Part shown: positions 8,438-16,573 of the stretch, one piece after another
How the letters are laid out: each line of letters begins with the position of its first letter
How positions within the stretch are numbered: the first letter of the stretch is position 1
Assembly: GCF_000377645.1 (NCBI RefSeq)
Contig: NZ_KB898487.1
Location: 1 to 61,039, forward strand
Length of the DNA stretch: 61,039 nucleotides
Direction of reading: 5' to 3'
DNA from: Thiomonas sp. FB-6
GTDB lineage: Bacteria; Pseudomonadota; Gammaproteobacteria; Burkholderiales; Burkholderiaceae_C
Program-made: the position numbers and the translations under genes
The notes under the pieces: model-generated
Told to the model about the DNA's origin: nothing
The model's database searches: none
What the model saw: the letters and a program-made list of their open reading frames with translations, nothing else

Positions 8438-8826
8438 AATCCAATCTGCAGATCGTCAGCGAACACTACGCCGCATCGGCACGCCAGGATCTGGCCGCCA
8501 TGATGGCCGACGTTGCGCCGGAGGCCACCTGGACCGAGATGGCCGGCTTTCCCTGCGCCGGTACCTGGATCGGTCCCGACCAGGTCATGGCCCATGTCTT
8601 TGCCGTGCTCGGCGAGGAATGGGAAGGCTATGGCTTCGAACTCGAGCAGATCATCGATGGGGGCGAGCAGCTGGTGGGCGTCGGTACCTACTCCGGCATC
8701 TACCGAAAGACCGGCAAGGCGATGCGAGCGCGGGTAACCCACGTCTGGCGCGTACAGCAAGGCAAGATCACCCGTTTCGAACAATTCACCGACACATTGC
8801 TGGTCGCACGGGCCATGCAGGACTGA
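8434..8826 (+). CDS. SnoaL/NTF2-like protein
   Basis: 130 residues. The pattern of an N-terminal helix (VSEHYAASARQDLAAMMADV), ATWTEMAGFPCAGTWIG and a C-terminal VTHVWRVQQGKITRFEQFTD is typical of SnoaL-like/NTF2-fold proteins, which include small isomerases, hydrolases and ligand-binding proteins. The catalytic role cannot be read from sequence. It overlaps the DsbA-like gene by 4 bases and is last of the set; the next gene is convergent. Confidence 0.8.
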   Translation: MKSNLQIVSEHYAASARQDLAAMMADVAPEATWTEMAGFPCAGTWIGPDQVMAHVFAVLGEEWEGYGFELEQIIDGGEQLVGVGTYSGIYRKTGKAMRARVTHVWRVQQGKITRFEQFTDTLLVARAMQD

Positions 8827-8877
8827 CGCTTGCGCAGAGGGGCGGCCTGCGCGCGCCCTGACCGCGCGCGATCGCGC

Positions 8878-9369
8878 TCATTTCATCAGCGCGACGATGT
8901 GCTGCGCCATATTCCGTGTTTCGGCCGCAGTGGCCCAATAGCCGATGGACAGGGCTTCATCGCCGACCAGCGCGTCGACCGCGTTTCCGCCACCCATCTG
9001 GGGAATCAGGTAGGCCAGATCGCCGTAGCCGGCGCCGTCGAGCTTCTGGGCATGGCGGCCGGTGCTGGCCGCGAATTTCGCCATGCTCTGCAGGTACAGG
9101 CGGGGTACCGGTGCATCGATGGTGACTTGCAAGGGCAGCTTGTGCCCGGGGACGTGCACGTCGCAGGCGCGCAGCACCGCATAGGGCGTCGTCGCCTTCA
9201 GCGCGTGAATCCTGGCGGTGTTATCGGTGACGGAGGTGACCGGGCCGATGGCCGCCGAGACAGCGCGTCCGATGGACGTGCAACTGGGGGCTTGAGCTGC
9301 ATGGGCGCAGGCGAGGCTCAACGCCGCAGCCAGCGCCGCGCCTGCCACGAAGGTGCGAGAAAAGGGCAT
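8878..9369 (-). CDS. Secreted hypothetical protein
   Basis: From ATG 9369 (MPFSRTFVAGAALAAALSLA) the product has 163 residues with a clear Sec signal peptide cleaved near AHAAQA. The upstream GGAG at proper spacing supports this start over an in-frame ATG at 9381. The mature part has two cysteines (APSC and LRAC) that could pair, and the stretch MAKFAASTGRHAQKLDGAGY. I recognise no family. It lies 73 bases downstream of an SDR gene on the same strand and may be cotranscribed with it. Confidence 0.6.
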   Translation of the reverse strand: MPFSRTFVAGAALAAALSLACAHAAQAPSCTSIGRAVSAAIGPVTSVTDNTARIHALKATTPYAVLRACDVHVPGHKLPLQVTIDAPVPRLYLQSMAKFAASTGRHAQKLDGAGYGDLAYLIPQMGGGNAVDALVGDEALSIGYWATAAETRNMAQHIVALMK

Positions 9370-9442
9370 ACAGGGCTCCATGCGGAAATTCGCGATGGCC
9401 CCTGTCCGTTTCCACGCGGACGCCGGTCCTGCGTGCGCCGGC

Positions 9443-10294
9443 TCAGGCCTGCGCCAGGCTCGTGTCGAGGGCCACGGATTCCCAGGCGCCCAGGTCGCGC
9501 AGCAGGCGCTGCGCATGCTCGCGCACCGCATCCACCGCGTCCTGTCCGAGTTGCAGGCGCAGCGGAGCGTCGGGCGCCTGCAGCGCCCGCGCGACGGCGC
9601 GCGCAGCCTTCATCGGGTCGCCGGCCTGCGTGCCGTGCATGCCCTGGGCGAAGCGGCGGGTGCCGCCCACCACGTCCTGATAGGCCTGCATCTCCGGCAT
9701 GTTCCGCAGTGCGCTGGAGCCCGCGAAGCCGGTGCGGAAGGCGCCGGGCTCGACGATCAGCACCCGGATGCCGAAGGGGGCGAGTTCCTGGGCCAGCGCT
9801 TCCGAAAGCCCCTCCAGCGCGAACTTGGAGGCGCTGTAGGCCCCGAATCCCGCGAAGGACACCTGGCCGCCCAGGCTGGAGATGTTGACGATGGCCCCTG
9901 CGCGCTGTTCGCGCATGCGCGGCAGCGCGGCCTGGATGACCGCGACGGCACCGAAGAAATTGGTCTCCATCTGGGCACGCCATTCATCCTCGGGAGTCTC
10001 CTCCACAGCGCCGACGATGCCGTAGCCGGCGTTGTTGACCAGGATGTCGATGCGCCCGAAGCGCTGCACGGCGTGTTCCACGGCTTGCCGGGCCTGGCCC
10101 GGGCGCGTGACGTCGAGCGTGACGGCCAGTACGCGATGGGGTTCGAGCGCCACCAGTTCCTCCAGCGCGTCGGAGTTGCGTGCGGTGGCCACCACGTTGT
10201 CGCCCAGTTCCAGGGCATGCCTGGCGAAGGCCGCGCCGAAGCCGGAGGAGGCACCGGTGATGAACCAGGTTCGGGGGGCAGTCTTGGAAACCAT
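9443..10294 (-). CDS. SDR-family oxidoreductase
   Basis: 283 residues from ATG 10294, which has AGGAGAG just upstream. The cofactor motif TGASSGFGAAF, NNAG, and catalytic YSASK (Ser further upstream in NISSLGG) are complete, so it should be an active NAD(P)-dependent short-chain dehydrogenase. Substrate unknown. It is divergent from a LysR gene at 10414 with an 8-base inverted repeat between them, a common arrangement in which the LysR protein controls the dehydrogenase. Confidence 0.88.
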   Translation of the reverse strand: MVSKTAPRTWFITGASSGFGAAFARHALELGDNVVATARNSDALEELVALEPHRVLAVTLDVTRPGQARQAVEHAVQRFGRIDILVNNAGYGIVGAVEETPEDEWRAQMETNFFGAVAVIQAALPRMREQRAGAIVNISSLGGQVSFAGFGAYSASKFALEGLSEALAQELAPFGIRVLIVEPGAFRTGFAGSSALRNMPEMQAYQDVVGGTRRFAQGMHGTQAGDPMKAARAVARALQAPDAPLRLQLGQDAVDAVREHAQRLLRDLGAWESVALDTSLAQA

Positions 10295-10383
10295 GAGACT
10301 CTCCTGAGTGGGGTGGATACGTCGGCGCATGCCGTCCTGGAATCCACTGTAGGAGTCACATGAAATGGGATAAAGAGCTATTC

Positions 10384-10402
10384 ATCGCATGCACCATGCG
10401 AT
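10384..10402. promoter_or_regulatory. Perfect inverted repeat, likely operator for the adjacent LysR regulator
   Basis: ATCGCATG (10384-10391), three bases, then CATGCGAT (10395-10402) is a perfect 8-base dyad, 12 bases before the LysR start at 10414. A small palindrome TTCATGAA follows. The position between divergent SDR and LysR genes fits autoregulation plus control of the SDR gene. Confidence 0.5.
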
Positions 10403-10413
10403 ATGGTTCATGA

Positions 10414-11310
10414 ATGGACAAGGACCTGCTGATCCACCTTCCTGTCGTGGCCGCGGTGGCGCGGCATCGCAGTTTCGTGGGCGCGGCGGGCGCGCTGAAC
10501 ATGAGCGCGTCGGCGGTCAGCCACGCGGTGCGCGCGGTGGAGGATCGGCTGGGCGAGGCCTTGTTCGCGCGTACGACGCGCAGCGTGTCGCTGACCGAGG
10601 CCGGGGCGGAGTTCGTGCGCAGGATCGACGCGGCGCTGCAGGACATCGCCACCGCGGTGGAAGGGGTGAGCGCCGCGCGCGGGGAATTGCGCGGCCTGCT
10701 GCGGCTCAACGCCTCGCGCGTGGCCTTCATGATGGCGGTGGTGCCGCTGCTGGCCCGGCTGGCGCGGCGGCATCCGCGCCTGAGCGTGGAAGTGCACACG
10801 GACGATGCCCTGGTGGACATCGTCGCCCAGGGTTTCGATGCGGGAATCCGCCTGGGCGAGGCCGTGCAGCAGGACATGGTCGCGGTGCGCCTGAGCTCCG
10901 GCTTCGAGGCCATCGTCGTGGCCTCGCCGGCCTATGTGCGTGAACGCGGCGCGCCGTCGAACTGCGCCGATCTGGCCGGACACGACTGCATCGGTTACCG
11001 CCTCCTGGCCTCCGGCAACCTGTACGAATGGGAACTGGACGAACAAGGGCGCCGCGTGGTGGTGCAGACGCGGGGCAGCGCCATCGTCACCGACGCCACC
11101 GCGGCGCGCGAACTCGCGCTCGCGGGTGTGGGCGTCGCCTATCTGTTCGAACCCCTGGTGCGCGAGGACCTGCAGCAGGGGCGCCTGCTGCGCCTGCTGC
11201 CGCGGGCCTCGCTGCGCCACGACGGCTTGTTCCTGTACTTTCCCCGCCGGGCCTCGATGTCGGCGAAGCTGCGTGCCCTGATCGACGCGGCCGCGCAGGG
11301 GATGGCCTAG
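10414..11310 (+). CDS. LysR-family transcriptional regulator
   Basis: 298 residues. The helix-turn-helix is plain (AAVARHRSFVGAAGALNMSA, SAVSHAVRAVEDRLGEALFA), followed by the effector-binding domain with ADLAGHDCIGYRLL and a proximal C-terminal helix. It is divergent from the SDR gene and probably controls it. Its stop codon overlaps that of the convergent MFS gene by four bases within the palindrome GGCCTAGGC. Confidence 0.9.
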   Translation: MDKDLLIHLPVVAAVARHRSFVGAAGALNMSASAVSHAVRAVEDRLGEALFARTTRSVSLTEAGAEFVRRIDAALQDIATAVEGVSAARGELRGLLRLNASRVAFMMAVVPLLARLARRHPRLSVEVHTDDALVDIVAQGFDAGIRLGEAVQQDMVAVRLSSGFEAIVVASPAYVRERGAPSNCADLAGHDCIGYRLLASGNLYEWELDEQGRRVVVQTRGSAIVTDATAARELALAGVGVAYLFEPLVREDLQQGRLLRLLPRASLRHDGLFLYFPRRASMSAKLRALIDAAAQGMA

Positions 11311-12557
11311 GCTTCCCGCTGCCGCAGGCCGCCGCCGAACAGCGCGGCCGTGCCGCCGCTCATCAGCAGGGCGGCCAGCGCGAAGGCGAGCACCGGAGAC
11401 ACAGCCGTCCATATCAGGCCCACCAGGCTGCTGGAGACCAGGCGTGCCACGCCGTTGACCGTGCCCAGCGCGGCGTAGCCGGTGAGCAGGCCGTCGGCGC
11501 GCAGCATTTCCGCGCTGACCGTGGGCTCCAGCGCTTCCTCGACGGCCACGTACAGGCCCGACAGCAGGAACAGCAGGCCCAGCAGCGCCATGCCGTGCGC
11601 GTGCAGCGCGAAGGCCAGGGCCGCGAGCAGGGCGGTGGCGGCGCCCAGCGCATAGCCCGCGCGCAGCATGCGCAGGTGCCCGAGGCGGTCGGCCAGCCAG
11701 CCGATGGGGTAGGAGGCCAGCACCTGCACGACGTTGCGCCACACGTACAGCAGCCCCGCCACCTGCGCCGCGCGCAGCATGCCCAGCGAGGGCTCGAGCA
11801 AGGTGGTCGCGGCCAGGATCAGCAGCGAGGCGGAGAAGTCCCCGGCCCCGAACAGGCCGACCGCTCCCAGGTAGCGCCGGAAGCGCGGCGGCAGTGCGCG
11901 CAGCGAGCCGAGGAAGCTCGCCTGGGGATTGGGGGAATGCCGCGGGTCGCGCACCAGCAGCACGAAGGCGAGTACCGCCAGCAGGCCCGGGATGATCGAC
12001 AGCCACAGCACCAGCCGGAACGGGCCCGTGGCGCCGTGCCAGTGCAGGCGCTGCGCCCAGCCCAGCAGGGCCACGCCGAGCAGCGGCCCGAGCACCGCGC
12101 CCACGGTGTCGGCCGCGCGGTGAAAGCCGAAGGCCCGGCCCTTGGTGTGCGGCTGCACGGCCTGGATGACGATGGCGTCGCGCAGCGGCCCGCGCAGGCC
12201 CTTGCCGAACCAGGACACCAGGCGCCCCAGCAGGATCAGCGGCCAACCCGCCGCCAGCGCGATCAGGGCCTGGCCCAGCGGGGTCATGGCGTAGCCCAGC
12301 ACCACCAGCGCCTTGCGGTGCCCCAGCTTGTCGGCCGCGTGGCCGGCGCCCATGCGCGTGAAACTGGCCACGGCGTCGGCCAGGCCCTCGATGGTTCCCA
12401 GCGCGCCGGGCGGCAGGCCCAGGGCAGCCAGGAAACCGGGCAGCATGACCGTGGTGGTCTCGTAGCAGAAGTCTCCGAGCGCGCTGGTGATGCCGGCGCC
12501 GGCCACCGTGGCGTTGAACCAGCGCGCCGGCGCTTCGGGGCCGCTTCCGGCGGCCAT
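11307..12557 (-). CDS. MFS transporter
   Basis: 416 residues from ATG 12557, with about twelve hydrophobic segments. Loop signatures DKLGHRK (between the second and third helices) and ADRLGHLR in the second half are typical of the major facilitator superfamily. Glycine-rich helix motifs fit a drug or metabolite exporter. Substrate unknown. It lies 5 bases downstream of the DUF190 gene, which lies 2 bases after crcB; the three probably form one transcript. The link between fluoride export and this MFS protein is unclear. Confidence 0.87.
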   Translation of the reverse strand: MAAGSGPEAPARWFNATVAGAGITSALGDFCYETTTVMLPGFLAALGLPPGALGTIEGLADAVASFTRMGAGHAADKLGHRKALVVLGYAMTPLGQALIALAAGWPLILLGRLVSWFGKGLRGPLRDAIVIQAVQPHTKGRAFGFHRAADTVGAVLGPLLGVALLGWAQRLHWHGATGPFRLVLWLSIIPGLLAVLAFVLLVRDPRHSPNPQASFLGSLRALPPRFRRYLGAVGLFGAGDFSASLLILAATTLLEPSLGMLRAAQVAGLLYVWRNVVQVLASYPIGWLADRLGHLRMLRAGYALGAATALLAALAFALHAHGMALLGLLFLLSGLYVAVEEALEPTVSAEMLRADGLLTGYAALGTVNGVARLVSSSLVGLIWTAVSPVLAFALAALLMSGGTAALFGGGLRQREA

Positions 12558-12562
12558 GCGCG

Positions 12563-12877
12563 TCAGGCGCCGCAGCGCGCCTGCCAGGACACGATGTGCC
12601 CGGCCGGAACCATCTGCTGGATGCTCGGCAGCACGGCGGCCACCACCTCGGGCGAGTCGTAGAACTCCAGCACCAGGGGCAGGTGCACGGTCAGGCGCAG
12701 CAGGTCGTCGGCATGCACTTCGCCGTGGCTGCCGAAGCCGGCGATGCCGCGGAACACGGTGACGCCGTGCACCTTGTGCTCGTCGTGCAGCAGGCGAAAG
12801 ATCTGCTGCATCAGGTTGTGGCCCTGCACCTTGTCGCCTTCCTTGATGTAGATGCGGGCGATGGTCACGTCCTTCAT
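12563..12877 (-). CDS. DUF190-family protein
   Basis: 104 residues from ATG 12877 (MKDVTIARIYIKEGDKVQGH). The ferredoxin-like pattern, with LLHDEHKVHGVTVFRGIAGFGSHG and LPLVLEFYDSPEVV, identifies the DUF190 family. Members are often encoded beside crcB, as here, and resemble small regulatory nucleotide- or ion-sensing domains. The gene begins 2 bases after the crcB stop, so coupling is likely. It may modulate the CrcB channel. Confidence 0.85.
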   Translation of the reverse strand: MKDVTIARIYIKEGDKVQGHNLMQQIFRLLHDEHKVHGVTVFRGIAGFGSHGEVHADDLLRLTVHLPLVLEFYDSPEVVAAVLPSIQQMVPAGHIVSWQARCGA

Positions 12878-12879
12878 GC

Positions 12880-13257
12880 TCAGGCTCCAATGTTGCGCGA
12901 CAGGTAGGCGCCGAGGATCACCGCGGCGATGGACAGCAGCACCGAGGCGCCGACGTACAGCGCCGCCTTGGTCCATTCTCCGCTTTCCAGGAGATTCAGG
13001 GTCTCCAGCGAGAAGGTGGAGAAGGTGGTGTAGGCGCCCAGGCCGCCGGTCAGGACGCCCGTGCGCAGCGCGGGGGGCATGTCCAGGCGTTCCAGGGTCA
13101 GGAAGAACAGAAAGCCCATGAGGAAGGAGCCCAGCACGTTGATCGACAGGGTGGCGAAGGGAAAGCCGCGCCCCAGGATGCCCTGGACGGCGAGGGTCTG
13201 CCCATAGCGCGCGAAGGCGCCGAGGATGGCGAAGATGGCGATGAACAGGTAGGTCAT
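12880..13257 (-). CDS. crcB: CrcB (Fluc) fluoride channel
   Basis: 125 residues with four hydrophobic helices. Diagnostic motifs are GAFARYG near the N-terminus, LSINVLGSFLMGF, and GGLGAYTTFSTFSLE, which contains the Na+-binding turn and the conserved Phe/Thr residues lining the pore. CrcB forms a dual-topology dimer in the inner membrane that lets fluoride leave the cell. It is first of the crcB-DUF190-MFS set. I looked upstream for a fluoride riboswitch and did not find one. The upstream DNA is shared with the cobalamin riboswitch region on the other strand. Confidence 0.92.
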   Translation of the reverse strand: MTYLFIAIFAILGAFARYGQTLAVQGILGRGFPFATLSINVLGSFLMGFLFFLTLERLDMPPALRTGVLTGGLGAYTTFSTFSLETLNLLESGEWTKAALYVGASVLLSIAAVILGAYLSRNIGA

Positions 13258-13384
13258 GTCGAGATCACGGTCGAGGATCCGCGAAGCAAAGGCCGGCGAA
13301 AGGAGTGACCTGCATTTTCTCGCATGTTTGCGCAGGACCGCCGTTCCGGCACTGCTAGACTTCGCCACGTTGGTGCGCTGGCGT

Positions 13385-13568
13385 CGCGTTCGCGGTGCCA
13401 CGTTAAACGGGAAACAGGAGGAGACCGGCGTTGCCGCTCCCGGCCTGTGCTGCCCCCGCAACGGTCAACGGCCCGGAACCGAGTTCCGAGCCCGGACAAG
13501 CAGGCCACTGGGTTCGCCCGGGAAGGCCGTCCGGGCATGCCGCCAGCCCGGATACCGGCCGACACGTT
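13385..13568 (+). ncRNA. Cobalamin (B12) riboswitch
   Basis: Conserved blocks appear in order: GGTGCCACGTTAAACGGGAA, an AACAGG-type strand, the B12-box region GCCTGTGCTGCCCCCGCAAC followed by GGTCAACGG, GCCACTGGG, CCCGGGAAGGCCG, and the closing block GCCAGCCCGGATACCGGCC. This order and spacing match the adenosylcobalamin-type aptamer. It ends about 135 bases before the BtuB-like receptor gene on the same strand, so high cobalamin should repress the receptor. Boundaries are approximate. Confidence 0.92.
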
Positions 13569-13701
13569 GGGACTTCGCCGTCCGGGGTCGGTGGGCGAGG
13601 TCGTGCCGGGCACGTGCGGCGCGCAGCGCCACGCGCAGGTTCCAGCGTTCAAGACCCCGTGCGGGAGGCGCGGGACGTGCTTGCTCCTGGAGTCTTCCAT
13701 C

Positions 13702-15582
13702 ATGGGCCATCGTCGCCATCGTTTCCCCCCACGCCACGCCGCGGCTCGCGGCTTTCCCGCGCTGCTGGCCGTGTTCGCCTGCGCCTGCGCCCACGCCCAG
13801 ACCGCGGTCGTGCTGCCGCCCGTGGTGGTGTCCGCATCCACCTACGCGCAGCCGCTGAGCGCCGCGCTGCCCAGCGTGAGCGTGCTCACGCGCGAGGACA
13901 TCGAGACCTCGGGCGCGCACAGCCTGAATACCCTGCTGCGCCAGGTGGCCGGGGTGCAGATGACCAGCGCGGGCGGGCCGGGCCAGAGCGGCAACGTGTT
14001 CATCCGCGGTTTCAGCGGGCCCAACGTGCTGGTGTTGCTCGACGGCGTGCCGATGAACGCGCAGGACTCCACCGGCAACGCCTACCTGGGCAACCTGCAG
14101 ACCCGCCAGATCGAGCGCGTCGAGGTGATCCGCGGCAACGTCTCGGCGATCTACGGCTCCGGCGCGGTGGGCGGGGTGGTGCTGATCACCACGCGGGGCG
14201 CCGGCTCCGCGCCCCATGCCAGCGTCTCGGTGGGCGGCGGCAGCCAGGGCACGGCCAGCCTGTCCGCGCAGGCCGACGCCATCGCCGGGCGCACCGAATT
14301 GCAGGGGGGCTTCAGCCGCTACACCACCCAGGGCATTGCATCCCAGGACCCGGTGCAGTCCGGCCTGCCCGACGAGTCGGACGGCTACCGCAACAATACC
14401 GCCAACCTGTCCATCCGCCAGAAGCTGGCGCCGGGGCACGAGGTGGGCCTGCTGGCCTTCGACAGCCAGGGGCGCTACACCTACGACAACGGCACCGCCG
14501 GCGGCAGCACGCACCAGAGCCTGTTCGGGCTGCACGCCGACGACCGCTTCACCCAGGCCTGGACCTCGCACCTGAGCCTGTCGCAGCAGACCACGAGCAC
14601 CAGCTATGGTGGTTCCTATCCGGCGGACTATCGCACGCGCATCGAGCAGCTCGAATGGCGCAACGTGCTGCGCCTGTCCTCCGCATGGACGGCCACCGGC
14701 GGACTCGACCTGCAGCGCCAGTCCATCGACAGCGACGGCAATGGCGGCATTCCCTCGGTCAGCCGCCACGCCGACGCCGTGTTCGCCGGCATCGACGGCA
14801 CCCTGTCGGGCAACGAGCTTCAGTTGAACCTGCGCCGCGACGACGTGGGCGGCTTCCAGGCCCAGGACACGGCCTACCTGGGCTGGGGGCGTCCGGTGGG
14901 CGGCGGCTTCAAGCTGCTCGCCGATGCCTCCACGGCCTTCAATGCGCCCCCGCTGGGCTACCTGTACTACCAGGTGCCGGGGGTGTTCGGCACCTTGCCG
15001 AACCCGCAGCTCAAGCCCGAGAAGGCGCACTCGGTGGAGGCCGGGCTGCAATGGGCGCGCGGCTCCCAATACCTGCGCGCCACGGTGTTCCAGACCACCG
15101 CCACCGACCAATGGGCCTACGTGACCGTGGACCCGGTGAATTTCATCGGGCAGTTCCAGAACATCGACAGCGCGCGCACCCGAGGGCTGGAGCTGAGCCT
15201 GCGCGGCGCGCACCGGGACTGGCGCTGGCACGGCAACCTGACGCTGCAGGACCCCGTGAACACCTCGCCGGGCGCGGGCAACGCGGCCATACCCCTGGTG
15301 CCGCACACGCTGGCCAACGCCGGCCTGCAGCGCGAACTCGGCGGCTTGCTGCTGGGGTCGGAAGTGCACTACTCGGGGCCGCGCTACGACCCCTTCGGCG
15401 GCGTCACGCTGGGGTCGTACGCGGTGGTGGACCTCAGCGCCGCGCGCAGCATCAACCGAGAGTGGAGCTGGCGCCTGCGCGTGGACAATCTGTTCGACCG
15501 CCACTACCAGACCAACTACGGCTACCAGACGCAGCCGCTGGGCGTGTTCCTGGAGCTGACCTGGACGCCCGTGGGCGCCTGA
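13702..15582 (+). CDS. btuB: TonB-dependent receptor, BtuB-like (cobalamin uptake)
   Basis: 626 residues from ATG 13702 (TGGAG upstream). A signal peptide ends near ACAHAQ, and a TonB-box-like LPPVVVSAS follows. The plug domain has REDIETSGAHSLNTLLRQV, NVFIRGFSGPNVLVLLDGVP and QIERVEVIRGNVSAIYGSGA, and the beta-barrel ends with an aromatic strand. The length matches BtuB. The cobalamin riboswitch upstream is the main reason for assigning corrinoid as substrate. No btuCDF or cobalamin biosynthesis genes are in the window, so the inner-membrane step must be encoded elsewhere. Confidence 0.9.
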   Translation: MGHRRHRFPPRHAAARGFPALLAVFACACAHAQTAVVLPPVVVSASTYAQPLSAALPSVSVLTREDIETSGAHSLNTLLRQVAGVQMTSAGGPGQSGNVFIRGFSGPNVLVLLDGVPMNAQDSTGNAYLGNLQTRQIERVEVIRGNVSAIYGSGAVGGVVLITTRGAGSAPHASVSVGGGSQGTASLSAQADAIAGRTELQGGFSRYTTQGIASQDPVQSGLPDESDGYRNNTANLSIRQKLAPGHEVGLLAFDSQGRYTYDNGTAGGSTHQSLFGLHADDRFTQAWTSHLSLSQQTTSTSYGGSYPADYRTRIEQLEWRNVLRLSSAWTATGGLDLQRQSIDSDGNGGIPSVSRHADAVFAGIDGTLSGNELQLNLRRDDVGGFQAQDTAYLGWGRPVGGGFKLLADASTAFNAPPLGYLYYQVPGVFGTLPNPQLKPEKAHSVEAGLQWARGSQYLRATVFQTTATDQWAYVTVDPVNFIGQFQNIDSARTRGLELSLRGAHRDWRWHGNLTLQDPVNTSPGAGNAAIPLVPHTLANAGLQRELGGLLLGSEVHYSGPRYDPFGGVTLGSYAVVDLSAARSINREWSWRLRVDNLFDRHYQTNYGYQTQPLGVFLELTWTPVGA

Positions 15583-15597
15583 GGCGGGTTGTGCCGG

Positions 15598-15786
15598 CTA
15601 GCGTCGCAGCCTGGGGTCGGTCATGGCCGCGAAGAAGACTGCCGCGAAGCCCAGCGACAGGCTCATGCCCAGGCCGAGCAGCAGGCGCCAGCCGGCCGGC
15701 ACGAACAGCCAGTCGGCCGCCAGCGCGCAGGCCACGCCCACGGCGGCGGCGATCGCATAGCGAAAACGGGAGAGAGAAGGCTTCAT
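15598..15786 (-). CDS. Small membrane protein, hypothetical
   Basis: About 62 residues from ATG 15786 (MKPSLSRFRYAIAAAVGVAC), with two hydrophobic segments and a basic C-terminus (TDPRLRR). It occupies the space between the receptor and hydrolase genes on the opposite strand. An in-frame ATG lies at 15795. No family recognised. Coding potential is moderate. Confidence 0.4.
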   Translation of the reverse strand: MKPSLSRFRYAIAAAVGVACALAADWLFVPAGWRLLLGLGMSLSLGFAAVFFAAMTDPRLRR

Positions 15787-15862
15787 CGGCGGCAACGGCT
15801 TTGCAATACCCTATCGTGTCGCCGCATAGGGTAGCGCAAGCGCGCCGCCGCCTTCCCACGCC

Positions 15863-16543
15863 ATGCTCCCTTCCTCCGCATCCGCTTCGCCTCCTGGCGG
15901 GGTCGCACCCGCCACCGTCACCGTCTGGGGCCAGGGAGGGGCGGGGCGCATCGAGATTCTGCTCGACGCGCCCGCCGGCACGCCGCGGGGCGTGGCGCTG
16001 GTCGCCCATCCGCAGCCCCTGCTAGGCGGCAGCGCGCGCCACAAGGTGCCGCACGTGCTCGCGCATGCGCTGCGCGACCAGGGCTGGATCGCCTGGCGCC
16101 CGAACTTCCGCGGGGTGGGTGGGAGCGAGGGCCGGCACGACCATGGGGCGGGCGAGACCGAGGACCTGCTGGCGCTGGCCGCACAAGCGCGCGCCGCACA
16201 TCCCGGCCTGCCGCTGGCCTTGATGGGTTTTTCCTTCGGCGCCTACGTGCAGTCGCACGTGGCCGCGCGCATCGCGGCGGCCGGCGAAGCGGCGCGCCAC
16301 GTGCTGCTGGCCGGCATGCCGGTGGGCCCGGTGCAGGACTGGCGCAGCTACGACCCGGCGCCGCTGCCCGGCGCCTGGCTGGTGCACGGCGAACTCGACG
16401 AGCGCGCTTCGCTGGCGGCCCTGATGGGCTGGGCACGCGAACACGCGCAGCCACTGTTCGTCGTGCCGGGCGCCGACCACTTCTTCACCGGCCGGCTGCA
16501 GCTGCTACGCGAATTCGTCGCCGCGCTGGCCGGGGCGGGCTGA
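15863..16543 (+). CDS. Alpha/beta hydrolase (COG2945-type)
   Basis: 226 residues. The start of the fold is RGVALVAHPQPLLGGSARHK, then RPNFRGVGGSEG, with the nucleophile elbow LMGFSFGAYV (Ser nucleophile), HGELDERAS (acid) and PGADHFFTGRL (His). These match the short cytosolic alpha/beta hydrolases of the COG2945 type. Substrate not known. Convergent with an MFS gene, with a hairpin between them. Confidence 0.87.
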   Translation: MLPSSASASPPGGVAPATVTVWGQGGAGRIEILLDAPAGTPRGVALVAHPQPLLGGSARHKVPHVLAHALRDQGWIAWRPNFRGVGGSEGRHDHGAGETEDLLALAAQARAAHPGLPLALMGFSFGAYVQSHVAARIAAAGEAARHVLLAGMPVGPVQDWRSYDPAPLPGAWLVHGELDERASLAALMGWAREHAQPLFVVPGADHFFTGRLQLLREFVAALAGAG

Positions 16544-16546
16544 AGC

Positions 16547-16573
16547 GCCCGGCCTGCCCGCGCACAGCCGGGC
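16547..16573. terminator. Hairpin between convergent genes
   Basis: GCCCGGC (16547-16553) pairs with GCCGGGC (16567-16573), directly abutting the stop codon of the MFS gene. There is no T-tract, so it is only a possible bidirectional terminator. Confidence 0.35.

Noticed and set aside
11028-12662. Long open frame antisense to the MFS gene
   Set aside because: It is Gln/Arg/Gly/Ala-rich, has no domain and mirrors a clear transporter gene; it is a by-product of high GC content.
13258-13340. Fluoride riboswitch upstream of crcB
   Set aside because: The GGCGATGG...CC core and the CTGATGGC-type block of the fluoride aptamer are not present on the minus strand here.
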